DNA of 64,000 nucleotides, from NCBI RefSeq assembly GCF_000732195.1, contig NZ_JNNU01000004.1, positions 310,001-374,000 on the forward strand. Direction: 5' to 3'. A program made the translations under genes and the position numbers. Shown piece by piece: positions 33,176 through 40,889 of this stretch. The first letter of the stretch is position 1, and each line of letters begins with the position of its first letter. Below the pieces are notes generated by a model, which searched no databases, was not told the origin of the DNA, and saw nothing but the letters and a program-made list of their open reading frames with translations. This DNA is from Neorhizobium vignae (GTDB taxonomy: Bacteria > Pseudomonadota > Alphaproteobacteria > Rhizobiales > Rhizobiaceae).

Positions 33176-34135
33176 CTACCGGCTCCACTCGATCCAGTCG
33201 CGGAGCAGGCGATGGGCGATTGCCCCGCTGACCGGCGCGAAAAGCGGGGCGTCCGGCCCGGCATCGAGCATGGCGGCGGCCTCGGCGCGCTCGAACCAGC
33301 GGACATCGGCCATTTCCTGCGGATCGATCCTGATCTCGGTGGACTTAGCCTCGGCGTAGCAGCCGATCATCAGCGAATGCGGCATCGGCCAGGGCTGCGA
33401 GGCGTGATAACGCACCCGGCCGGTCTCGATGCCGGATTCCTCGAAGGTCTCGCGGCGCACCGCATCCTCGAGGGTCTCGCCCGGCTCCACGAAACCGGCA
33501 AGGCAGGAATACATGCCCTCCTGGAAATGGTGGCTGCGGCCGAGCAGGCAGCGGTCGCGCTCGGTGTCGATGGTGAGCATGATCACCACCGGGTCTGTGC
33601 GCGGGAAGGTCATGTGCTGGCACTGGGTGCAGACGCGCTTGTAGCCGCCTATCCTGGTCTCGGTCGGCGATCCGCATTTGCCGCAGAACTTGTTGGCGGC
33701 GTTCCAATTCAGAAGCGCAACCGCCTGGGCGATCTCGCCCTGCAGCTCGCCTTCGATCAACTGGTCGCGGAACAGCGCGCGCGCCTCGGTCGGCTTGTAG
33801 TGGCCGGCGAGTTCCTCCGCCTCGATCAGCACCGGGACGGCAATGCGCGGCTCGCCGGTCTCGTGGTAACCGAGCAGCACGGCGTTATCGAAATCCGGCT
33901 TCAGTTCCGCAAGCTCGTAGGGCGAAAACAGCGGGTCGAGGATCTGGCTGTCGTGCTTGAGGATAACCCGGCTGCCGGTGAAGGCGAGGATATGGGCGCC
34001 TTCGACGGCGAGCGCCTTCTCGACGCAGTCGTCTTCTCGGTACTCGGCCCGGCGATCCAGCTTGTTGCCGGAAAACGCCGTCAGCGTGCTGGGTTCGGGG
34101 TGGGGTGCGTCGGTGTCGAATAGGGTCGCGGTCAT
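33176..34135 (-). CDS. nudC: NADH pyrophosphatase NudC
   Basis: A 319-residue Nudix hydrolase. The zinc ribbon shows four Cys: CGKCGS and CTQC (~150-172). The Nudix box is complete: GFVEPGETLEDAVRRETFEE (~215-234). The SQPWPMPHSLM motif that follows is diagnostic of the NADH-pyrophosphatase subgroup. It hydrolyses NAD(H) to NMN(H) and AMP and, in E. coli, decaps NAD-capped RNA. Its ATG overlaps the stop of the upstream HIT gene by 4 bp. Confidence 0.95.
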   Translation of the reverse strand: MTATLFDTDAPHPEPSTLTAFSGNKLDRRAEYREDDCVEKALAVEGAHILAFTGSRVILKHDSQILDPLFSPYELAELKPDFDNAVLLGYHETGEPRIAVPVLIEAEELAGHYKPTEARALFRDQLIEGELQGEIAQAVALLNWNAANKFCGKCGSPTETRIGGYKRVCTQCQHMTFPRTDPVVIMLTIDTERDRCLLGRSHHFQEGMYSCLAGFVEPGETLEDAVRRETFEESGIETGRVRYHASQPWPMPHSLMIGCYAEAKSTEIRIDPQEMADVRWFERAEAAAMLDAGPDAPLFAPVSGAIAHRLLRDWIEWSR

Positions 34136-34539
34136 GAAAGCGCTTCAACCAGTTTGTTGAGGAAATCTTGTTTCTGTGATTCGCCGTATGGCGCCGCCTG
34201 GCCGAAACCCCAGATCGGGCCGGGCCAGTTCGGATCGCCTTCGAACCTTGCAATGACATGGACATGCAGCTGGTGGACGATATTGCCGAGCGCACCGACA
34301 TTGATCTTGGTGGCGCCGGTCACCGTCTTCAGGGCCGCTGCCACCTTGTTGACCTCGGCGGAGAGCAGGGCCTGTTCTTCCGGCGAAAGGTCGAAGATCT
34401 CGGTCATGTCGGCACGTTGCGGCACCATGACCAGCCAGGGCCAGCGGCTGTCGTTCTGGATGCGGAGCTGGCAGAGGGTGAGCACGCTCACAAGATCGGA
34501 ATCGCGGGCAATCCTGCCATCCAGTTCGAATTCGCTCAA
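34132..34539 (-). CDS. HIT-family protein
   Basis: A 135-residue histidine-triad protein with the motif HQLHVHVIAR (~93-102, the H-x-H-x-H triad). HIT proteins are nucleotide hydrolases or transferases. No ATG fits: a TTG at 34539 (then SEFELDGR) is chosen because GGGAGGAAAG lies directly upstream at ideal spacing, although the frame is open to 34656. It overlaps nudC by 4 bp (translational coupling). It is divergent from the SRP RNA gene. Confidence 0.88.
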   Translation of the reverse strand: MSEFELDGRIARDSDLVSVLTLCQLRIQNDSRWPWLVMVPQRADMTEIFDLSPEEQALLSAEVNKVAAALKTVTGATKINVGALGNIVHQLHVHVIARFEGDPNWPGPIWGFGQAAPYGESQKQDFLNKLVEALS

Positions 34540-34620
34540 ACTTTCCTCCCTTGTTTTTCTGTTCGATAGCAGTTTTTTACAGGGTTGGCTTGCATTTGGA
34601 AGCGTTATTGACGATATGGA

Positions 34621-34725
34621 CGGTGGGAGGTTGGTGGTGGACGAGCCACTCGCCAACCGGGTCAGGTCCGGAAGGAAGCAGCCCTAACGAGCCAGGCACG
34701 GGTCGCCGTGCCAGCCTCCCACCCT
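34621..34725 (+). ncRNA. ffs: SRP RNA (4.5S RNA, small bacterial type)
   Basis: The conserved SRP domain IV is plain: GGTCAGGTCCGGAAGGAAGC (34660-34679), followed by AGCCCTAA. The ends pair as GGTGGGAGG (34622-34630) with CCTCCCACC (~34715-34723), followed by TTTTA. About 100 nt, without an Alu domain. It binds Ffh and targets nascent membrane proteins to FtsY. The position upstream of dnaX is the usual alphaproteobacterial arrangement. Confidence 0.96.
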
Positions 34726-34808
34726 TTTACTTGTACTACCATCTTGGTCAGCTTCCGGCCCGGTCAAGACCGTGCTCAGGATTGGCCCGTGCAGGCTGGC
34801 AGGACTGA

Positions 34809-36695
34809 ATGAGCGATACCGGGCCCACATCTCCAAGCACTTCCGCCGCCAATCCCGCCACAGGCAGCGGATACCGGGTGCTCGCCCGCAAATACCGGCC
34901 CAAGGATTTCTCGGACCTGATGGTCGGCCAGGAGCCGATGGTCCGCACGCTCACCAACGCGTTCGAGACCGGCCGCATCGCCCAGGCCTATATGCTGACC
35001 GGCGTTCGCGGGGTCGGCAAGACGACGACCGCCCGCATCCTTGCCCGCGCGCTGAACTACAAGACGCCGGATATCGACAAGCCGACCATCGACCTCAGGA
35101 TCCCCGGCGAACACTGCCAGGCGATCATGGAAGGCCGGCATGTCGACGTGATCGAGATGGACGCCGCCTCCCATACGGGGATCGACGACATCCGCGAGAT
35201 CATCGAGCAGGTGCGCTACCGCCCGGTCTCGGCGCGCTACAAAGTCTATATCATCGACGAAGTGCACATGCTCTCGGCGCAGGCCTTCAACGGCCTGTTG
35301 AAGACGCTCGAAGAGCCGCCGGAACACGTGAAATTCATCTTCGCGACGACCGAAATCCGCAAGGTTCCGATCACGGTTCTGTCGCGCTGCCAGCGCTTCG
35401 ACCTGCGCCGCATCAGTGCCGCCGATCTGGTCGGGCTGTTCACGACGATCCTCGAAAAGGAAGGCGTTCCGGCGGAACAGGAGGCGCTTGCCATGGTCGC
35501 CCGTGCCGCCGAAGGTTCGGCGCGCGACGGCCTGTCGCTGCTCGACCAGGCGATCGCCCATGGCGGCGGCAGCGTGGTGGCCGAAACCGTGCGCGGCATG
35601 CTGGGGCTTGCCGACCGAGCCCGCATCGTCGACCTGTTCGAGCATATCGTGCGCGGCGACGTGACGGCGGCGCTTTCTGAATTCACCGCGCAATACGAAG
35701 CGGGCGCCAATCCGGTCGTTGTCCTGACCGACCTTGCCGATTTCACCCATCTGACCACCCGTTTCAAATATATCCCGGATGCCGCCAGCGATCCTTCGAT
35801 CAGCGAAGTGGAGCGCGTGCGGGGCCGGGAATTTGCGGACGGCGTGGCGGTGAGCACCCTGTCGCGCATCTGGCAGATGCTGCTGAAGGGCATTCCGGAA
35901 GTCGAAAATTCCTCGCGCCCGGCGGGTGCGGCCGAAATGGTGCTGATCCGGCTGACGCATGCGGCCCATCTTCCCTCGCCGGAAGATGCCGCGCGCCGGC
36001 TTGCGGATTTTTCCAACGGCGATGGCCAGCGTGCGCCGGTTCCGAACGGCAATGGCGGCGGGCGCCCGGTTTCTCCGCCGCAATCGCCGGTCAATGCGCG
36101 CGGCACCGAGATGTCGGCGCCGCGTATTCCGGCCGGCGGTCCGACCGCCATGCTGCAGGCCGTGCCAAACACGATGCCGCGGGACATGCCCGTCGGCCGC
36201 ACCGAAGAACAGCCCGCTGAAAAGCCGGTGCCGAAGGTTCCGGTCAATTCGATATCGGACATCGCCGATCTCTGCTCCAAGAACCGCGACCCGCGGCTGA
36301 AGGCGCTGCTGCGCAATTTCGTGCGGCTGGTGAAGCTCGAGCCGGGCCGGCTGGAGATCAATCTTTCCGGCGACGCACCGAAGACCATTGCCGGCGACCT
36401 GAAGGCGCGGCTGGAGGAATGGACCGGGATCACCTGGTGGGTGACGCTCAGCAACGAGGCCGGCGAGCCGACCCTGGTCGAATCGGAAAAGAGCGTGCGG
36501 GAAGCGCAGTTCACCGACGCCCGCGCCGATCCGGACGTGGCAGCGATCCTTGCCCAGTTCCCGGGCGCACGGATCACCGACGTGCGTATCCGGGTGACGG
36601 AAGAGGATGACAGCGAGGCCGAGGACCTGCCGGCGGCAGCAACCGCGGAATCCGAAGAGGGCGACATCCTGCCCGGCGACGACATCGAACTATAA
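34809..36695 (+). CDS. dnaX: DNA polymerase III subunit gamma/tau
   Basis: A 628-residue clamp-loader ATPase. Walker A is GVRGVGKTTTARI (~62-74), Walker B is IIDEVHMLS, and the SRC-type sensor is LSRCQRFDL. Domains IV-V of tau follow a Pro-rich linker (~400-470). The zinc-binding Cys cluster of E. coli DnaX is not kept: the segment after RALNYKTPDIDKP has only one Cys (GEHCQAIMEGR). This also seems usual in rhizobia. It loads the beta clamp and tethers the polymerase cores. Followed by ybaB 18 bp downstream. Confidence 0.97.
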   Translation: MSDTGPTSPSTSAANPATGSGYRVLARKYRPKDFSDLMVGQEPMVRTLTNAFETGRIAQAYMLTGVRGVGKTTTARILARALNYKTPDIDKPTIDLRIPGEHCQAIMEGRHVDVIEMDAASHTGIDDIREIIEQVRYRPVSARYKVYIIDEVHMLSAQAFNGLLKTLEEPPEHVKFIFATTEIRKVPITVLSRCQRFDLRRISAADLVGLFTTILEKEGVPAEQEALAMVARAAEGSARDGLSLLDQAIAHGGGSVVAETVRGMLGLADRARIVDLFEHIVRGDVTAALSEFTAQYEAGANPVVVLTDLADFTHLTTRFKYIPDAASDPSISEVERVRGREFADGVAVSTLSRIWQMLLKGIPEVENSSRPAGAAEMVLIRLTHAAHLPSPEDAARRLADFSNGDGQRAPVPNGNGGGRPVSPPQSPVNARGTEMSAPRIPAGGPTAMLQAVPNTMPRDMPVGRTEEQPAEKPVPKVPVNSISDIADLCSKNRDPRLKALLRNFVRLVKLEPGRLEINLSGDAPKTIAGDLKARLEEWTGITWWVTLSNEAGEPTLVESEKSVREAQFTDARADPDVAAILAQFPGARITDVRIRVTEEDDSEAEDLPAAATAESEEGDILPGDDIEL

Positions 36696-36713
36696 GAGAA
36701 GAGGACGAGACAG

Positions 36714-37037
36714 ATGCGCGACATCATGGGCATGATGGGCAAGGTCAAGGAAATGCAGGCCAAGATGGAGCAGATGCAGGCGGAAATCGCCGCTCTCGAC
36801 GTCGAAGGCACGTCCGGCGGCGGGCTGGTGACCGTGCGGCTCAACGGCAAGGGCGATATGCTCGGCCTCAAGATCGATCCGTCCTTGTTCAAGGAAGACG
36901 ATATCGAGATCCTCGAAGACCTGATCGTCGCCGCCCACAAGGCGGCCAAGGAACGTGCCGAGGCGATCGCCGCCGAAAAGACCAAGGAACTGACGGCCGG
37001 CCTGCCGATCCCGCCGGGCTTCAAGATGCCGTTCTGA
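36714..37037 (+). CDS. ybaB: YbaB/EbfC nucleoid-associated protein
   Basis: A 107-residue DNA-binding protein with the family pattern: an N-terminal helix ([20 protein letters not shown]), a central beta sheet ([20 protein letters not shown]) and a C-terminal helix ending [14 protein letters not shown]. It binds DNA as a tweezer-like dimer. The dnaX-ybaB-recR neighbourhood is widespread; here recR is separated by a LysE gene and a MOSC gene. Confidence 0.95.
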   Translation: MRDIMGMMGKVKEMQAKMEQMQAEIAALDVEGTSGGGLVTVRLNGKGDMLGLKIDPSLFKEDDIEILEDLIVAAHKAAKERAEAIAAEKTKELTAGLPIPPGFKMPF

Positions 37038-37065
37038 TCCTGGTCGACGGAATAGGGAGGTTCCG

Positions 37066-37677
37066 ATGACGTTGACGTCACTTCTGGTTTTCGCAGCGGC
37101 ACTTTTCGTCGCCGCAGGTTCGCCTGGCCCCAGCATAGCTGCGCTCGTGGCGCGCGTTCTGTCCAAGGGTTATCGCGACGTATTGCCGTTTCTCGCGGCG
37201 ATGTGGGTCGGCGAGGCCATATGGCTTTCGTTTGCGGTGGCAGGCCTTGCCGCCATCGCCGAAAGCTTCCATGCCGTCTTCGTGGCCATCAAGTGGATCG
37301 GCGTCGCCTACCTCCTCTATCTCGCATGGAAGATGTGGTTCACAAAGCCTGCCGGTTCCGGAGAAGAGCTCCCGGAAAATCGCTCCGTGCTGAAGATGTT
37401 TTTTGCCGGCCTTACCGTGACGCTCGGCAACCCGAAGATCATGATGTTCTATGTGGCGCTGCTGCCTTCGATCATCGATCTCGGCGGCGTGACACTGACC
37501 GGCTGGCTGGAACTGGTCGCCGCGATGTTCCTGGTGCTCGTCGTCGTCGACCTTGCCTGGGTGCTGCTCGCCGCCAGGGCCCGTCAGTTCCTGAAGAGCC
37601 CCCGGGCCTTGAAGATCGCCAACCGGGTTTCGGCCGGCGCCATGGCGAGTGCCGCGGCGGCGATCGCGGCCCGCTAG
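37066..37677 (+). CDS. LysE/RhtB-family exporter
   Basis: A 203-residue membrane protein with six predicted helices and the signature AAGSPGPSIAALVAR in helix 1. GNPKIMMFYVALLP in the second half is also typical. Probably an amino-acid or metabolite exporter of the inner membrane; substrate unknown. The start at 37066 has GGGAGG upstream. It is the second LysE homologue in the window and sits inside the conserved ybaB-recR interval. The stop overlaps the convergent MOSC gene by 4 bp. Confidence 0.9.
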   Translation: MTLTSLLVFAAALFVAAGSPGPSIAALVARVLSKGYRDVLPFLAAMWVGEAIWLSFAVAGLAAIAESFHAVFVAIKWIGVAYLLYLAWKMWFTKPAGSGEELPENRSVLKMFFAGLTVTLGNPKIMMFYVALLPSIIDLGGVTLTGWLELVAAMFLVLVVVDLAWVLLAARARQFLKSPRALKIANRVSAGAMASAAAAIAAR

Positions 37678-38285
37678 GTCTCGAACACCGGCCTCCAGCG
37701 GCGACCGATCGGGGCGCCGAGAAAACGGGCTCTTTCAGCCTCCGACAGGTTTTTGCCGACCGCCGCCAGCATTTCCGCGATCGTCACGCGCTCGCCGGCA
37801 TAAAGTTCGTGGCGGGCGGGCTCGCCGGCAGAAACCGTGCCGGGCTTGATGACCCGGCAATAGATGCCGGGGCGGGCGGCACTCATATAGGTTTTCAGGA
37901 ATTTCGGATCACCCATCTTCACCGCAAGTGTGTTGCAGGGAGAGCGGGCGCACGTCGCCTCAAGCACGACTTCGCCTATGTGAAAACGGTCACCGACGGC
38001 GACATCGCGGTTGTCGAGGCCTTCGACGATCAGGTTCTCGCCGAACGTGCCGGGCGCAAGATCGCGGCCGAGTTCGGCCGCCCACCAGTCCAGTGTCAGC
38101 GACCCTTCAAGCAGGATCGCCTGATCCTCGCCGCCGTGGTGTTTGGTGTTGCAGACCGCATCGCCGACGAGGCCGAGGCTGTCGATCATGACGGCGGCAT
38201 TGACGGCCGACTTGTAGATGCCGGTCTTGAAGCTCTTGCCCGGCAGCTTTTCCGGGCGGCCGAGGCAGATGGCGAGAAGTTTCAT
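37674..38285 (-). CDS. MOSC-domain protein (YiiM-like)
   Basis: A 203-residue MOSC domain protein. GDAVCNTKHHGGEDQAILL (~42-60) and a conserved Cys in EATCARSPCNTLA (~110-122) are recognisable. The C-terminal ~40 residues contain a 3-alpha segment. YiiM and relatives carry a molybdenum cofactor and reduce N-hydroxylated compounds. The start at 38285 (MKLLAICLGRP) has GAAGGA upstream. It is convergent with LysE and divergent from recR, 52 bp away. Confidence 0.88.
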   Translation of the reverse strand: MKLLAICLGRPEKLPGKSFKTGIYKSAVNAAVMIDSLGLVGDAVCNTKHHGGEDQAILLEGSLTLDWWAAELGRDLAPGTFGENLIVEGLDNRDVAVGDRFHIGEVVLEATCARSPCNTLAVKMGDPKFLKTYMSAARPGIYCRVIKPGTVSAGEPARHELYAGERVTIAEMLAAVGKNLSEAERARFLGAPIGRRWRPVFET

Positions 38286-38337
38286 GAGCGGTCCTTCCGC
38301 GATTCCGTTTTTCAAGCATATGGGCTAAAGGGAGAAC

Positions 38338-38943
38338 ATGGCAAAGCGAGTCACCGGCCCCGAAATCGAAAAACTCATCCAGCTTCTGGCAAAGGTCCCG
38401 GGCCTCGGGCCCCGTTCGGCACGCCGTGCGGCGCTGCATCTCATCAAGAAGAAGGAACAGCTTCTCGGGCCGCTTTCGAGCGCGATGGGCGAAGCCTATG
38501 ACAAGGTGAAGATCTGCTCGCGCTGCGGCAATGTCGATACCGTCGACCCCTGCACAGTCTGCACCGATATCCGCCGCGACCAGACGATGCTGATCGTCGT
38601 CGAAGACGTCTCCGACCTCTGGGCGCTGGAGCGGACGGGCGCGATGAACACCGCCTATCACGTGCTCGGCGGCACGCTGTCGCCGCTCGACGGCATCGGC
38701 CCCGACGACCTCAATATCCGCGGGCTGATCGACCGGGTGAACGAGGGTGTCATCCGCGAGATCATCATCGCCGTCAACGCGACCGTCGAAGGGCAGACCA
38801 CGGCCCACTATATTACCGACCAGCTTTCGGGGATCGACGTCAAGATCACCCGGCTGGCGCATGGCGTGCCGGTGGGTGGGGAGCTCGATTATCTCGACGA
38901 GGGGACGCTGACGGCGGCGCTTCGGGCGCGGACGGCGATTTAG
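38338..38943 (+). CDS. recR: Recombination protein RecR
   Basis: A 201-residue protein with a helix-hairpin-helix ([18 protein letters not shown], ~20-37), a C4 zinc finger ([16 protein letters not shown], ~60-75), a Toprim domain ([16 protein letters not shown]) and a Walker-like C-terminus. With RecO and RecF it loads RecA on gapped DNA. The start at 38338 follows GGGAGAAC. The next gene begins 18 bp after its stop, so the lytic transglycosylase may be co-transcribed. Confidence 0.97.
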   Translation: MAKRVTGPEIEKLIQLLAKVPGLGPRSARRAALHLIKKKEQLLGPLSSAMGEAYDKVKICSRCGNVDTVDPCTVCTDIRRDQTMLIVVEDVSDLWALERTGAMNTAYHVLGGTLSPLDGIGPDDLNIRGLIDRVNEGVIREIIIAVNATVEGQTTAHYITDQLSGIDVKITRLAHGVPVGGELDYLDEGTLTAALRARTAI

Positions 38944-38961
38944 CGTTTGAAGAGGATCACG

Positions 38962-40428
38962 ATGAGCAAGCTCACCCCCCTCTGGCCTGCCGGCCATCTC
39001 CCCCTCATAGGGGGAGATCGGCAAGAGGCACGACCTTCGCTTCCTACTGGGAATCCCGCGCCTGCCTCAATCAAGCAACGTATGCTGCGCCTCTTCCAAT
39101 CGCTTGCTGTGATCTGGGCAAGGCGCCAGCCCCACCCGATCTCCCCCCTTGAGGGGGAGATGCCCGGCAGGACAGAGGGGGGTGTCTCCAGGCGAGCGGC
39201 CGCATTGGTTTTCGCCATAGTCACAACCCTCCTCCCCCTCCCCGCGCTCGCGCAGAACCGCCCCGATGTCGAAAAGCAGTTCCAGCGATGGATCGCCGGC
39301 GATCTAGGACCGGTGGCGAGGAAAGCTGGGATTTCCGAGAAGACGCTGAAGGCTGCCTTCCAGGGCGTGACGCTCAATTGGGACCTGCCGGACCTCGTGC
39401 CGCCGGGGGCCACCCCGCCGAAGCAGCAGGACCAGAGCCAGGCCGAATTTTCCTCTCCCGGCGCCTATTTTTCAGAAAAGCGACTGCAGGGGCTGGCAGA
39501 AACCGGTCGCGGGCTTGCCTCAACCTATTCGACGACGCTGAAGAAGATCGAGGCGGCTTATGGCGTGCCGGGTGAGATCCTCGTCGCCATCTGGGGTCGC
39601 GAATCCGGTTTCGGCAAGGCACGGCTGCCCTATTCCGCCGTTCAGGTTCTGGCGACCAAGGCCTTCATGTCGACCCGCAAGGACATGTTCCGCGAAGAGC
39701 TGATCGCGGCGCTGAAGATGATCGAGCGGGGCGATGTCGATGCGGCGACGATGAAGGGGTCCTGGGCGGGTGCGCTCGGCCAGCCGCAGTTCATGCCGTC
39801 GAGCTACCTGAAATATGCCGTCGATTTCGACGGTGACGGCCGTCCCGACATCTGGAACTCGGTGCCGGATTCGCTTGCCTCGATCGCCCACTACCTGCAG
39901 AAGGAAGGCTGGCAGCGCGGCCGCGACTGGGGGTTCGAAGTGACGATTCCCGCAAAGGTTTCCTGCGCGCAGGAAGGGCCGGATCTCGCCAAGCCGATCT
40001 CGGCCTGGGCGGCAACCGGCATCACCCGCATTTCCGGCAAGGCGTTTCCCGCAGCCGACCTCAAGGCGGACGGCATGATGCTGGTGCCGGCGGGGCGCAA
40101 CGGGCCGGAATTCGTGGTGACGCCGAATTTCTACGTGATCAAGGAATACAACAATTCCGACCTCTACGCGCTGTTCATCGGCAACCTGGCCGACCGGATC
40201 GCCTCGGGCGCAGGACCTTTCCAGGCACCCTGGGGCGATGTCGGCAAGATGCTGCGCTCCGACGTGCTCGCCATGCAGAAGGCACTGGTCGCCAAGGGAT
40301 ACGATGTCGGCAATGTCGACGGCCTGCCCGGCTACAAGACCCGCCGTTCGCTCGGGGACTGGCAGGCGAAGAACGGCATTGCCCCGACCTGCTTCCCCGA
40401 TCCGTCGCTCAAGGGAAAAATCCGGTAG
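38962..40428 (+). CDS. Lytic murein transglycosylase (MltB-type) with a repeat in its 5' end
   Basis: Residues from ~95 on form an exported MltB-like lytic transglycosylase: catalytic Glu in WGRESGFGKARLPY, GALGQPQFMPSSY, and a C-terminal peptidoglycan-binding domain (VLAMQKALVAKGYDVGNVDG). It cleaves glycan strands with anhydro-muramic ends. The 5' end is odd. ATG 38962 (AGGA upstream) is followed after three codons by a 212-bp inverted-repeat element (38973-39184) read through in frame, and only then comes the signal peptide (RRAAALVFAIVTTLLPLPALA). An ATG inside the element at 39160, with GAGG at ideal spacing, gives a normal-length signal peptide and is probably the working start. Confidence 0.88.
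   Translation: MSKLTPLWPAGHLPLIGGDRQEARPSLPTGNPAPASIKQRMLRLFQSLAVIWARRQPHPISPLEGEMPGRTEGGVSRRAAALVFAIVTTLLPLPALAQNRPDVEKQFQRWIAGDLGPVARKAGISEKTLKAAFQGVTLNWDLPDLVPPGATPPKQQDQSQAEFSSPGAYFSEKRLQGLAETGRGLASTYSTTLKKIEAAYGVPGEILVAIWGRESGFGKARLPYSAVQVLATKAFMSTRKDMFREELIAALKMIERGDVDAATMKGSWAGALGQPQFMPSSYLKYAVDFDGDGRPDIWNSVPDSLASIAHYLQKEGWQRGRDWGFEVTIPAKVSCAQEGPDLAKPISAWAATGITRISGKAFPAADLKADGMMLVPAGRNGPEFVVTPNFYVIKEYNNSDLYALFIGNLADRIASGAGPFQAPWGDVGKMLRSDVLAMQKALVAKGYDVGNVDGLPGYKTRRSLGDWQAKNGIAPTCFPDPSLKGKIR
38973..39184. repeat. REP/MITE-like inverted-repeat element inside a gene
   Basis: The ends are 33-bp inverted repeats with two mismatches: CACCCCCCTCTGGCCTGCCG... at 38973-39005 and its complement at 39152-39184. 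Each end also contains an inner palindrome ATCTCCCCCT...AGGGGGAGAT. Translated, it gives the ISPLEGEMPGRTEGG-like peptide seen in many rhizobial misannotations, so it belongs to a family of dispersed repeats. No clear target duplication is visible. Confidence 0.85.
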
Positions 40429-40884
40429 TCAGAGGCTGCGCTTCAGCCCCTCATGGCTCGCAGTGAAGCCAAGCTTCTCGTAAAAACGGATGGCATCCGG
40501 CCGGCCCTTGTCGGACGTGAGCTGCACCAGTTGGCATCCGCGCTCTGAGGCCCTTTCCACCGCCCATTCGATGAACTGCGATCCCAGGCCGGTGCCGCGC
40601 TCGCTCGCGGCAACTCGCACGCTCTCGATCTGGCCGCGCCACATGCCGGTGCGCGACAGACCAGGAATGAAGGAAAGCTGCAGGCAGCCGACGATCTTGT
40701 CTTCTCGGTCTACGGCAACAGCCAGAAGCTGATTTTGGTCGGCCGCGATCGCCGCGAAGGCCTGTTCGTAGCGTGGATCTATCGGATCGGAAACGACTTC
40801 GCGGGACTGGCCCAGCATATCGTCCACTAGCAGGTCGATGATAGCGGGAAGGTCGGAGCGGCAGGCTTTTCGGAAGGGAAACAT
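40429..40884 (-). CDS. GNAT-family N-acetyltransferase
   Basis: A 151-residue acetyltransferase. Motif A is IESVRVAASERGTGLGSQFIEW (~77-98), with R-G-T-G-L-G replacing the usual Q-x-x-G-x-G. YEKLGFTASHEGLKRSL at the end is typical of GNATs. The start at 40884 (MFPFRKACRSD) follows the MFS gene stop by 5 bp, so the two are one operon and may act on the same compound, for example acetylation plus export of a toxic molecule. That link is inference. Confidence 0.9.
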   Translation of the reverse strand: MFPFRKACRSDLPAIIDLLVDDMLGQSREVVSDPIDPRYEQAFAAIAADQNQLLAVAVDREDKIVGCLQLSFIPGLSRTGMWRGQIESVRVAASERGTGLGSQFIEWAVERASERGCQLVQLTSDKGRPDAIRFYEKLGFTASHEGLKRSL

Positions 40885-40889
40885 CGGAT

